From IMG/VR virus record IMGVR_UViG_3300044643_000203, positions 1 through 30,755 of that record: a stretch of 30,755 nt of DNA. One strand, 5' to 3'. Position numbers and translations under genes: made by a program. The notes beneath the pieces were generated by a model. It was not told the origin of the DNA. It saw nothing but the letters and a program-made list of their open reading frames with translations, and made no database searches. The first letter of the stretch is position 1. The number at the start of each line of letters is the position of its first letter. Positions 14,757 to 21,927 of the stretch are shown here, piece by piece. The DNA comes from a virus.

Positions 14757-15179
14757 TCAAGTACTTGGTGCAGTAACAGTCGCTTTTGTTAGTGGTCCTT
14801 TTCCTGTAAATTCTACGGAGTAAGTTACTGCCGCTTCCATTTCAGCTGAAACTGAAATTGAGGCAACAGATGCGGTGCCAGAAAATACAAGGTCTCCAGT
14901 TACATTGGTTGTAAACTTCAAAGAAACAGAAGTTCTGCCGCTTAGTAGAGTGTAAAGGTCGCCAATGTTGTTGGTCCCGTTGTAGCTTACCAATCCGTCT
15001 GTTGAAACTGACCAGTCGCGCAATCCATGGATATGGTCAGCCCATCCGCCATCGTCTTTGCAAGTTGCATCCGCAAGGTCTACGTTTACAGAAAGTTCTG
15101 AAGATGTTGCGCATCCAATAATAACGTTATCTAGGTAAACGTTTAGGAGTGTTCCGTTAAATTTGCCAGTAGTAGCCAT
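14757..15179 (-). CDS. Major tail tube protein paralogue 2, 140 aa
   Basis: Tail tube subunit of the TP901-1 type. It starts MATTGKFNGTLLNVYLDN and shows the family pattern: S-ELSV--D-ADATCKDDGGWADHIHGLRDWSVSTDGLV, then a middle hairpin, and GTASVASISVSAEMEAAVTYSVEFTGKGPL at the end. The neighbouring 154-aa gene shares the same blocks (FADHI--LGSWSLSSDSL and MENAA-ISVTFKGVGGL), so the two are paralogues. This copy is preceded by a 75-base gap with a TTG-N19-TATTTTTA promoter-like element, which could give it higher expression, as expected for the main tube subunit. Confidence 0.85.
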   Translation of the reverse strand: MATTGKFNGTLLNVYLDNVIIGCATSSELSVNVDLADATCKDDGGWADHIHGLRDWSVSTDGLVSYNGTNNIGDLYTLLSGRTSVSLKFTTNVTGDLVFSGTASVASISVSAEMEAAVTYSVEFTGKGPLTKATVTAPST

Positions 15180-15213
15180 ATTTTTTTGTTATAGTTAATT
15201 GCTATTTTTTTTT

Positions 15214-15243
15214 TAAAAATAAAAGGACTTTAAAAAAATGCAA
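15214..15243 (-). promoter_or_regulatory. Promoter-like element TTG-N19-TATTTTTA before tail tube gene
   Basis: On the minus strand TTG (15241-15243), 19 bases, then TATTTTTA (15214-15221). The same arrangement with the same spacing occurs before the prohead protease gene (20527-20556). It is close to the Bacteroidota -33/-7 pattern with A in place of the last G of TAnnTTTG. It lies in the largest gap of the tail region. Confidence 0.45.
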
Positions 15244-15254
15244 TACAATAAAAT

Positions 15255-15719
15255 TTAAGTGTAGACCAAAAAGTTTCCGTCTTGGTCTATAATAATTTCG
15301 AAAAGTTCGTCAATAATGAAACGCTCAGACGGTAAAATTGTAGGATAAAGACCGCCAACACCTTTAAAAGTTACAGATATAGCAGCAGCATTTTCCATTT
15401 CTCCCAACTGTCTTAAAGATTCAATTGTTGCTAATCCAATAAATGTTAGGTTGTCCTCTTGCCCAGCTGACAAATAAACCCTTTGTCGGGTTACGTATGC
15501 GTTAAATAAATCTCCAAAGGAATACCCGTCTTGAATATAAAGCGAATCACTTGACAAAGACCAGGACCCAAGCTTTGAAATATGGTCTGCAAAATATCCA
15601 GACTCGTTGCTTGTCTTATCCAATTGGCTCATCTCAGCAGACAAATTGTAAGCTGTTGATTTGGCCACTCTTTCAAGTCCAACAGTAACAAATAAAGCAG
15701 AGCCGTTAACCTTAGCCAT
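15255..15719 (-). CDS. Tail tube protein paralogue 1, 154 aa
   Basis: Shares blocks with the next gene: LSAEMSQLDKTSNESGYFADHISKLGSWSLSSDSLYI near residues 27-63, a YVTRQRVYLSAGQEDN hairpin and GLATIESLRQLGEMENAAAISVTFKGVGGL. It is likely a second tail tube-type protein (minor tube, tube terminator or alternative subunit). It has a C-terminal extension (about residues 128-154) with RFIIDELFEIIIDQDGNFLVY not seen in the other copy. Its start overlaps the tail completion gene by eight bases. Confidence 0.8.
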   Translation of the reverse strand: MAKVNGSALFVTVGLERVAKSTAYNLSAEMSQLDKTSNESGYFADHISKLGSWSLSSDSLYIQDGYSFGDLFNAYVTRQRVYLSAGQEDNLTFIGLATIESLRQLGEMENAAAISVTFKGVGGLYPTILPSERFIIDELFEIIIDQDGNFLVYT

Positions 15720-16137
15720 CTACCCAGTTTTCAATTGTTAAAATTTCCCTATGCACAATGTTTGTGTCTGTTATGCTCGACAAACTGGCTTGGTCTATGA
15801 GTTTAGCTGTTACAATTTTTCCAATGTCAATTGTTGGGTAATTAGGAGGGTAAAGACAAACCTTTTGCAAAATTGCATCCGCAATTAAATCCGCATCCAA
15901 TCTACCATAAGGAGCAACCGCAGCGGTTACCACGTCCAAAGTAATGGTTGTGATATAATTAAATTCTTGGTTGTCCTTGTCGTCGACCTGGGTTTGATTT
16001 GTTATTAAAATATAAGGAAAAGTAACATTATCTGGGGCAAATGAATCGTAACAAGGCACCAATAACCCTTTGTGAGTAATTGTATTGTTTAAAGCCGTCC
16101 AGTATGCCTTTCTTATATAAAGCTTAATATTTCTCAT
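15712..16137 (-). CDS. Tail completion/terminator protein (DUF3168-like), 141 aa
   Basis: Position between the gp10-like gene and the tail tube gene is that of the tail terminator or completion protein. The sequence fits the family: N-terminal helix RNIKLYIRKAYWTALNN, a strand pair with VPCYDSFAPDNVTFPYILIT, then a region DDKDNQEFNYITTITLDVVTA followed by DADLIADAILQKV and a final HREILTIENWVDG strand. Expected to cap the tail tube and join it to the head. It overlaps the upstream gene by four bases and the next by eight. Confidence 0.75.
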   Translation of the reverse strand: MRNIKLYIRKAYWTALNNTITHKGLLVPCYDSFAPDNVTFPYILITNQTQVDDKDNQEFNYITTITLDVVTAAVAPYGRLDADLIADAILQKVCLYPPNYPTIDIGKIVTAKLIDQASLSSITDTNIVHREILTIENWVDG

Positions 16138-16580
16138 GGGTTATTTAATAAGGTTTCCAAAGTTCTTTCAATTGCTTTTGGCAATTCTGTCCTTTGTTTA
16201 AAAAACTCTGGGTAAAAAAAAGGTCTTGCTGGCAAGTTGACTTCTTTAATTCCTTTGCCTTTAAATTGCTTTGCAAAATCCTGCAACTCAACTGGCACTT
16301 TTACTCTGGTCCCTGTTCCAAATTCTACATATGCCGCGTAATCTGCACCAACTTCAACACCGCCTTGCACCTTTGTTTTGGTTTGTTTTACTGGGGTGCT
16401 TTGGATGCTTTGTTTTAGCGTGCCTGTGTCGACTTTTACTTTTCTAACTGCTTCGCTTTCTATTTTTAATAAAGCGTCCTCAACTTCACCCCTAACCATA
16501 TCTAAAACCTGTTTGTTTTTGCCTTTTAATTGCTTCAACAAATCATTTATTGATTTTTGGTTAAAATTAACTGTTAACAT
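16134..16580 (-). CDS. HK97 gp10-like head-tail/tail completion protein, 148 aa
   Basis: Matches the HK97 gp10 family: N-terminal helices with NQKSINDLLKQLKGKNKQV and VEDALLKIESEAVRKV, the hallmark KVDTGTLKQSIQ (about residues 54-65), a strand GGVEVGADYAAYVEFGTGTR (about 78-97) and PARPFFYPEF near the C-terminus. Proteins of this family help join the head to the tail. It is in the standard position after the head-tail adaptor and is co-translated with its neighbours through short overlaps. Confidence 0.9.
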   Translation of the reverse strand: MLTVNFNQKSINDLLKQLKGKNKQVLDMVRGEVEDALLKIESEAVRKVKVDTGTLKQSIQSTPVKQTKTKVQGGVEVGADYAAYVEFGTGTRVKVPVELQDFAKQFKGKGIKEVNLPARPFFYPEFFKQRTELPKAIERTLETLLNNP

Positions 16581-16933
16581 TATAGACGCTCTTTAGCTAT
16601 GATTTTAATAATTCTGTCGTATTCGTTCAAGTCAATAATTTCACTAATTACAAGTGTTCGTTGATTGTAAAGAATATGCATTGATTTTGTAACTGGTGCT
16701 AATTCGTTTTTTCTTATTAAAATTTCCCATTCGTTTTTAATAACCATTTGGTCCTCGCTATTTTGACGAGCTCCATTAAGATTTGTAACCTTTGCCCAGC
16801 AAATATAAGTAACGCTCATGCGTGAGTAAAAACCCCCGTATCCGTCCCCAAATAAATTTGGGTTTAGAAATTGGATTTTATCCCGCAAATCTCCAGCTTT
16901 AATTTCTTTATTAGTCCTCACGCGCCAAACCAA
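16580..16933 (-). CDS. Head-tail adaptor (phage head-tail joining family), 117 aa
   Basis: Pattern of the small beta-barrel head-tail joining proteins: AGDLRDKIQFLNP at about residues 13-25, then FGDGYGGFYSRMSVTYICWAKVTNLNG, and a second half with IRKNELAPVTKSMHILYNQRTLVISEI. Forms a ring in the neck between connector and tail. It overlaps the gp6-like gene by 16 bases and meets the gp10-like gene by one base. Confidence 0.88.
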   Translation of the reverse strand: MVWRVRTNKEIKAGDLRDKIQFLNPNLFGDGYGGFYSRMSVTYICWAKVTNLNGARQNSEDQMVIKNEWEILIRKNELAPVTKSMHILYNQRTLVISEIIDLNEYDRIIKIIAKERL

Positions 16934-17508
16934 TTATAAGTTTTATAAGGCATCAATATAGCTTTTACTCCCAAAGGTGAAGGAATCGCCTGCAAATCGC
17001 TAAAATCTTCTCTACGTTCGTAAAGGGTGTTTACCATCATTTTAACAGCCAACTTAATATCCTCTGGAACCGTTGTAAATCCAGCAGTATAAACCATTTT
17101 AAATTTAAAAGATTGTGCGCCGCTAGTAATTGCAATTTTAGGAAATAACCCAACGTTTACCTGGTAATTTAAAGCAGTTTCAACGTTGTTTTGGTCAATC
17201 GTTACAACCTTAGTAATATCGCTTGCAGATATTAAAGGACCGTATGGAATTTGCCAAACATAAGGAAAAGAAAAAGAATCTATTGTAACAGTCTTTCGAA
17301 TAATTGCTTTTCCCATGTAGGATTCGCAATGTAAGCGAGCCATTTTTATTAGGCTAGTAATTAAAGTGTCCTCGCTACTGCCGTCAATTCTAGCGTATTC
17401 TTTTGCCTCTGCCAATGTAATTGGCTCGGTAAGTGGGCCCAAGTCTGTAAATTGGATAGAATATCCAGTAAAACTGCTATTGTTTGGGCTATATAGTAAA
17501 TCACTCAT
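16918..17508 (-). CDS. gp6-like head-tail connector, 196 aa
   Basis: Begins MSDLLYSPNNSSFTGYSIQF and then shows the gp6/connector signature LTEPITLAEAKEYARIDGSSEDTLITSLIKMARLHCESYMGKAI, all helices, followed by a strand-rich insert and FTTVPEDIKLAVKMMVNTLYERREDF. Forms a ring beneath the portal. The start at 17508 is chosen over 17532 because it gives a short overlap (8 bases) with the glycosyltransferase gene, while the longer one would overlap by 32. The gene directly follows the GT4 gene, so the transferase is built into the head operon. Confidence 0.88.
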   Translation of the reverse strand: MSDLLYSPNNSSFTGYSIQFTDLGPLTEPITLAEAKEYARIDGSSEDTLITSLIKMARLHCESYMGKAIIRKTVTIDSFSFPYVWQIPYGPLISASDITKVVTIDQNNVETALNYQVNVGLFPKIAITSGAQSFKFKMVYTAGFTTVPEDIKLAVKMMVNTLYERREDFSDLQAIPSPLGVKAILMPYKTYNWFGA

Positions 17509-18487
17509 TGTATGGTTTCTTTGCTTTGTCAACGATAAAATTAAAGAATCTTTCCAACTCTTGGTCTTGGTATTTTAGTCTTTCCTCGGCAAGGTTGCGC
17601 ATTATATTTTGGTGGAAATCGTAAAGGATTTCGTCTGTCATTAACTCCTCAATTTTTGCAGCCATTCCGTCTATGTCGTTTCGGTCAAAGTATAAACCAG
17701 ATGCTCCAAGACATTCCTTTAATCCGTCTGTTGGCGTGCAAATAACTGGCAATCGATTAATAGCAGCCTCTAAGCCAACACGACCGTAGGACTCGTAATA
17801 AGATGGCACAAGAACAATATTTGTTTTTCCATAAATCAAATGCACGTCTGGAGTTTGCGCAACGTACTTTAAATTTTTTAAAGTGTCGTCCATTATCTGT
17901 TCGCCATAACTACCAAGCACTCCAAGAAATTTAAACTTAGGCAATCGCTTTGCAAGTTCAATTAAAATATGACCGCCTTTGTTTTCGTTGCAATTTATTA
18001 GGGTAATATATTTTCCATGCTTTCGATTGTATTTTACATCCTCTGGAAAAATTGGAGGCTTGCAAACAATTGAGGCATTTGGATAAGGCCCATTTTCCAA
18101 ATTGTTTTCGTTTGCTTTATTATTATAAACAACGTGAATGTTTTGCGCTTTAAATCGCACGTTTCTATAATCTGAATCGTTGTGGCTTAAAAAAATCAAT
18201 TGCTTTTTGTACTTCATGCACCAATTAATCGCAACGCTTGTATTATCCAAATGGGAAAATATTAGGCTTGCATTTTGTAGGGCAAGAAAAAAATCGTTTG
18301 AATAATAACCCGTAATAAATTTGATAAAATTAAACTTTTCGCCATCTGGGTAAATTTGCCCCTCGGGTAAAATAACCTCAATATTGCAACCTTTTTCATG
18401 CAAATATTTGGCGTAATGTTGAACGGTCCACTCGGCCCCTGAATTATGAGTTCCAGCCCAAGCGTGTACAAAAAAGACTATATTCAT
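17501..18487 (-). CDS. GT4-type glycosyltransferase inside the head operon, 328 aa
   Basis: GT-B fold sugar transferase that moves a sugar from a nucleotide donor to an acceptor. The N-terminus MNIVFFVHAWAGTHNSGAEW is a Rossmann start with a GAE acceptor-site pattern. The C-terminal donor domain has the E-x7-E motif (YESYGRVGLEAA, Glu 232 and Glu 240) and LPVICTPTDGLKECL. The acceptor cannot be predicted; capsid or other virion proteins, or host surface glycans, are candidates. It sits between major capsid and connector genes, after the capsid terminator, and overlaps the connector gene by eight bases. No signal peptide. Confidence 0.88.
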   Translation of the reverse strand: MNIVFFVHAWAGTHNSGAEWTVQHYAKYLHEKGCNIEVILPEGQIYPDGEKFNFIKFITGYYSNDFFLALQNASLIFSHLDNTSVAINWCMKYKKQLIFLSHNDSDYRNVRFKAQNIHVVYNNKANENNLENGPYPNASIVCKPPIFPEDVKYNRKHGKYITLINCNENKGGHILIELAKRLPKFKFLGVLGSYGEQIMDDTLKNLKYVAQTPDVHLIYGKTNIVLVPSYYESYGRVGLEAAINRLPVICTPTDGLKECLGASGLYFDRNDIDGMAAKIEELMTDEILYDFHQNIMRNLAEERLKYQDQELERFFNFIVDKAKKPYNE

Positions 18488-18531
18488 GTTTTTTTTTGTT
18501 GATTTCTTGAAAGTTATTGATTTTTAGATAA

Positions 18532-18563
18532 ATAAAAAAAAAGGCCGCCAATATTTGGCGACC
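18532..18563 (-). terminator. Intrinsic terminator after the major capsid gene
   Basis: On the minus strand the RNA folds as GGUCGCCAA-AUA-UUGGCGGCC (9 bp with one A-C mismatch) followed by ten U. It lies 27 bases after the capsid stop and just before the glycosyltransferase gene. It should cut transcription of the downstream genes relative to capsid. Confidence 0.85.
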
Positions 18564-18589
18564 CTTTTACAAACAAACACCTATTTTAC

Positions 18590-19792
18590 TTATACTGCGG
18601 AACCGTTAGCCAAAGCAGCTGCAAAGTTTCCGTAAACCAAAGCTTTAGAGTTGTAAACCGCAAATGCAATTCTTTCCTCAACTCGAACCGTAACAAAGTT
18701 CTTAGTTACGTTGTCAGCATCTTGCTCGAAAAACTCAAGAGTTACGCCCTGACGAACGAACAATTGAGAACCAAGAGCCCAGTCACCAACGAAGAAATCT
18801 CCAGCAGCTACTGCGTTAATGCTGTAAACAGGAACTCCCAAGATAAACATTTGGCCGCCAGTCATTGAAACGTAGCTTGGCAAAATGTAAGCTCCAGCAG
18901 TTTCCTTAACAGATACCAAAGCAAGGTAATCGCTTGGGTTGATAAGGATTGCATTTGGAGAATATTCGTCTTTTGTAGTCTGAACAACAGCAGATGCCAA
19001 AACGTCAAATCTATTGATTAGAGTACCAAATTTAACAGTAGTCCAAGCAGAGCCGTCGGTTGCAACACCGTGCAAGTTTTGACCAATTCCGCTTCCGTAA
19101 AGGATTTGCGTATCTTCAACGTTCAACAATTTGCTAGGCGCACGGCTAGAAAGGTATGCAATCAAACCTGGGGTGTCGTCCAACATTTCTTTAGTCAATC
19201 GCATAAAAGTTGGGATTGTTCTAATAGAACGGTCTACCGCGGTCAAATCGAAATCAGACTGAGGCTTTGGAGAACCTTGAGCGGTTGGAGCCGCAGCGTT
19301 GTCGTAAGCAGATTCGCGAACAAAACGAATAAGGTTAGAGCTAGTCTGTCCAGTTGGAACCAATGAACGAACGTGGATACGTCTGTTTGGGTCAAACTTC
19401 AAATCTGGAACTCTGTCCGCTGGAATAACTTCGCCAGTATAAGCGTTTCCAACTGTCATGTCGGCGCCTTTCAATTCCAATTCCATTTTTACTTTGTTGG
19501 AATTGCCGCTTTTGTAGTTAGCGAAAGAATCGCCAGCAAAAGCTTTTTCCAATTCAGAGGAGAAGTTTGCAGCCTTTTTGTTGCCAGCGAAACCAGCTTG
19601 AGTGCGTGCATCTACTCCGTCCAACTGAGCCTGTAGAGCGTCAGCTTTTTCGTTTAGTTTTGCAGTCTCGGCAGAAAGTGACTTTCTGAATTCTTCGCCT
19701 GCTTCTTTCATTGACTTTACGTCGGAAATCAAAGCCTCGTTTGATTCCAATTTAGCCAATACAGAGTCCAATTGTGATTTAATTGCGTCCAT
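18590..19792 (-). CDS. Major capsid protein, HK97 family, 400 aa
   Basis: Main shell subunit. Residues 1-65 form a coiled coil (DAIKSQLDSVLAKLESNEAL; ETAKLNEKADALQAQLDGV), the delta domain that acts as a built-in scaffold and is removed by the protease. The rest is HK97-like: VPDLKFDPNRRIHVRSLVP, a TSSNLIRFVRES strand, FDLTAVDRSIRTIPTFMRLTKEMLDDTPGL, the ILINPSDYLALVSVKETAG helix, GVPVYSINAVAAGDFFVGDW and an RVEERIAFAVYNSKALVYG end. It lies six bases after the protease gene. A strong terminator follows. Confidence 0.95.
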   Translation of the reverse strand: MDAIKSQLDSVLAKLESNEALISDVKSMKEAGEEFRKSLSAETAKLNEKADALQAQLDGVDARTQAGFAGNKKAANFSSELEKAFAGDSFANYKSGNSNKVKMELELKGADMTVGNAYTGEVIPADRVPDLKFDPNRRIHVRSLVPTGQTSSNLIRFVRESAYDNAAAPTAQGSPKPQSDFDLTAVDRSIRTIPTFMRLTKEMLDDTPGLIAYLSSRAPSKLLNVEDTQILYGSGIGQNLHGVATDGSAWTTVKFGTLINRFDVLASAVVQTTKDEYSPNAILINPSDYLALVSVKETAGAYILPSYVSMTGGQMFILGVPVYSINAVAAGDFFVGDWALGSQLFVRQGVTLEFFEQDADNVTKNFVTVRVEERIAFAVYNSKALVYGNFAAALANGSAV

Positions 19793-19798
19793 TTTGTT

Positions 19799-20512
19799 TT
19801 AAATAAATTTTTTGAATTTAGGTATATATTCGAACTCCAAAGCCATTGCCAAACTCGGGTCTTGTTCGCTGACGAATTGACTTGCGTCGGATTCTACGGC
19901 CAAAACTGATTTAATGTCCAATGCCTTTAAATGCTCTTGAATTTGTTTTAATCCGATTTCAAGTTGAATCATTGACTCGTCGGTAAGGTTGCCATTTCTA
20001 AGGATTCCGCAAAACTTTGCAATCATGTCCTCAGTTTTAGGCTTGTCCCAGCTTTTCATTGATTCAATCGGAGTGTTTGGATTGGCTCCCCATGTAACAG
20101 TTGAACCCTCCCAAAGTTTAATCTCTTTTATTTCTCGGTAACCAGCTTTATTGTCGGCCTTTACAATTTCAAATCCAACGCTGTGTTCGTTAAAAACTCC
20201 CTCTTTGTAAAGTTTAATAACGTCTAATCCGTAACTCGTTTCGGTAATCTTAGAGGTAAAGCGCAAGCCTTTTGCGTCCTCCATTAATTCCATGGGTTTT
20301 GCCAATGGCATTAAAGGATTATGCTGGAGCAAATGCATGATTCTATTGCGGCCCATTGGTCCGTTTTCGGCAACTGTCTTTTTGTAAGCACCTGAAACGA
20401 TAACGTCGCCGTCTGAATCAATATTGTTAAATGCGGAAAAATAGCCAGTCACAATGCCTTTAACATCGTCAACGTCCTCAATTATTCCCTCGCTTAAATT
20501 CTTGTAAATCAT
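19799..20512 (-). CDS. Prohead protease, HK97 family (S78), 237 aa
   Basis: Serine protease that matures the capsid by removing the delta domain. The N-terminus contains VKGIVTGYFSAFNNIDSDGD, the catalytic His is in LLQHNPLMPLAKP (H64) and the Ser in FNEHSVGFEI (S111). A strand KEIKLWEGSTVTWGANPNTP matches the family. The C-terminal 75 residues are helical. It precedes the capsid gene as usual and is preceded by a gap with a TTG-N19-TATTTTTA element. Confidence 0.93.
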   Translation of the reverse strand: MIYKNLSEGIIEDVDDVKGIVTGYFSAFNNIDSDGDVIVSGAYKKTVAENGPMGRNRIMHLLQHNPLMPLAKPMELMEDAKGLRFTSKITETSYGLDVIKLYKEGVFNEHSVGFEIVKADNKAGYREIKEIKLWEGSTVTWGANPNTPIESMKSWDKPKTEDMIAKFCGILRNGNLTDESMIQLEIGLKQIQEHLKALDIKSVLAVESDASQFVSEQDPSLAMALEFEYIPKFKKFI

Positions 20513-20517
20513 TGCCT

Positions 20518-20556
20518 CTTTTTTTGTAAAAATAAAAAGGTTAAAAAAAAATGCAA
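20518..20556 (-). promoter_or_regulatory. Promoter-like element before the prohead protease/capsid genes
   Basis: On the minus strand TTG (20554-20556), 19 bases, then TATTTTTA (20527-20534), continuing as TATTTTTACAAAAAAAG. That 17-base string also occurs exactly at 23296-23312 before the portal gene, and the TTG-N19-TATTTTTA spacing recurs at 15214-15243. An internal promoter for high capsid expression is plausible. Confidence 0.45.
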
Positions 20557-20566
20557 ACCAATAAAA

Positions 20567-21145
20567 TTATTGATAAATAAAATGAAAAGCTTTGGCCTCG
20601 CTTTCCTCAAATATGCCAGTAAAGTTTTGGTAACAATTTTCGATGTCACTTTGATTTGGTGTTTGAAAAGAAAGAAAAGGCACGCAAATATAGGAATTAC
20701 CTTTTGGATGGACTTTTGTCCTAAAATGTTCGTCAATTGGTATGTCCAAATCTAGTTCGGCCATTTCCTTTGCAAATCTATGCGAATAAATAATGGCGTG
20801 CGTTGTCCAAGAGCCATAAGTTCGAACTAATCTTGGGCTTATTCTGTCAAGTCTTGAGTCTTTAATATTTGCCCCAAGCATTAACATATCCCAACCATCG
20901 GGCAAGTCATTAAAGCAATTAATAAAGTCGGAATAATTGCCTTTAAATGTTGCGTCGTCCTCAAAAATTAAAACGTCGCTTTCGCATTCTTGAAATAATT
21001 TTTTAAATGTATACCACAATCCAAGCCAACCCCAATCGTGTTTAATTGCGCTGATTCGATTAATGTTAAAATGAGGCGATAACTCATTATAAACAAGTTG
21101 CCATTTGTCTTTGCGGTGGTCTAAGTTTATAACGTTTGCAATCAT
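20567..21145 (-). CDS. GT25-like glycosyltransferase inside the head operon, 192 aa
   Basis: Resembles glycosyltransferase family 25 (LPS beta-galactosyltransferase type): the N-terminal VINLDHRKDKW motif at about residues 5-15, an acidic metal-site motif LIFEDDATFKGNYSDF (DD at 63-64), DGWDMLMLGANI and TTHAIIYSHRFAKEM, then PIDEHF. Likely transfers a sugar using a nucleotide-sugar donor. It is coupled by an ATGA overlap to the Mu F-like head gene and lies just before the protease gene. It is short of the usual 200-250 aa, yet the core motifs are intact. Confidence 0.85.
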   Translation of the reverse strand: MIANVINLDHRKDKWQLVYNELSPHFNINRISAIKHDWGWLGLWYTFKKLFQECESDVLIFEDDATFKGNYSDFINCFNDLPDGWDMLMLGANIKDSRLDRISPRLVRTYGSWTTHAIIYSHRFAKEMAELDLDIPIDEHFRTKVHPKGNSYICVPFLSFQTPNQSDIENCYQNFTGIFEESEAKAFHFIYQ

Positions 21146-21927
21146 TTTCGCATCGGTAGGCCGTCAACTGTTCGCATAATTCTAAACACAACTTTACATC
21201 TGCAATTGCAAACTTGTGAAGCTGGCGCACCTGCTGCTCCTGGTTGTTGCATTTCTATACCTCCAACGATAAAAGGTTGATTAAATGGAATGTAGTCCCC
21301 AGATAGCATTGCAAGATGGTCTGGCCTTGTCCTGTTGTCTATTGCTGGAATCCACTTTTTTTCATACATAAAATCTGAAGTCGCAGACGATTGCATTGCA
21401 GCTGTGTTGGTTGCTTTGACCATTTCTGTTCGAGCTATTAATTTAGCCCTATTAATAAAAATATTGTTTACCTGTTGCTCAATTTGTTTTGCAATTTCTA
21501 AAACGCCCAAGCCTTCTTGCAGGCCAGTAGCAACTAAACGCTCAATTAAAGAAACAGAGGTTCGGTTTATATCTAGCAATAGACCAGTAATATTTGTAAC
21601 GGCAAAGCGTCGCATAAAATCCCGAAATATTGCGCGAGCTTGTTGACGTGTTGTTTTTGTTGGCGGTTGTATGGCGCTAAACATTTCGTCAGCGTATGCG
21701 GTTCCAGCGACTACGTAAAGAGATTCTAAAACATCCGCCAAAGGTGCTGGACTTATTAAATCAAACCTATTAATATTTCCTGGAGCCTCCTTTATAGCTG
21801 CTAAATATGGTTTTAGTTGTGCCTTTAGCGCGCTAAATATTTGCTTTTCGTATCGTTGTTCGTAACGTCTTTGCAAAGCATCCAATTTACTTGCAAGCGC
21901 TAACTCTTTTTTAGTTGGTTTGGGCAT
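21142..21927 (-). CDS. Mu F-like minor head protein, 261 aa
   Basis: Minor head protein of the Mu F/SPP1 gp7 family that joins portal and shell. The N-terminal half is helical and basic (KKELALASKLDALQRRYEQR), and the C-terminal F domain starts near NIFINRAKLIARTEMVKATN (about residues 155-175), with the conserved RTEM, WIPAIDNRTRPDHLAMLSG and the cysteine knot CNCRC (240-244). It overlaps the portal gene by 17 bases. The GT25 gene follows with a four-base overlap. Confidence 0.92.
   Translation of the reverse strand: MPKPTKKELALASKLDALQRRYEQRYEKQIFSALKAQLKPYLAAIKEAPGNINRFDLISPAPLADVLESLYVVAGTAYADEMFSAIQPPTKTTRQQARAIFRDFMRRFAVTNITGLLLDINRTSVSLIERLVATGLQEGLGVLEIAKQIEQQVNNIFINRAKLIARTEMVKATNTAAMQSSATSDFMYEKKWIPAIDNRTRPDHLAMLSGDYIPFNQPFIVGGIEMQQPGAAGAPASQVCNCRCKVVFRIMRTVDGLPMRK

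Noticed and set aside
20509-20736. 75-aa hydrophobic minus-strand frame
   Set aside because: Lies in another frame inside the GT25 gene, whose motifs are clear.
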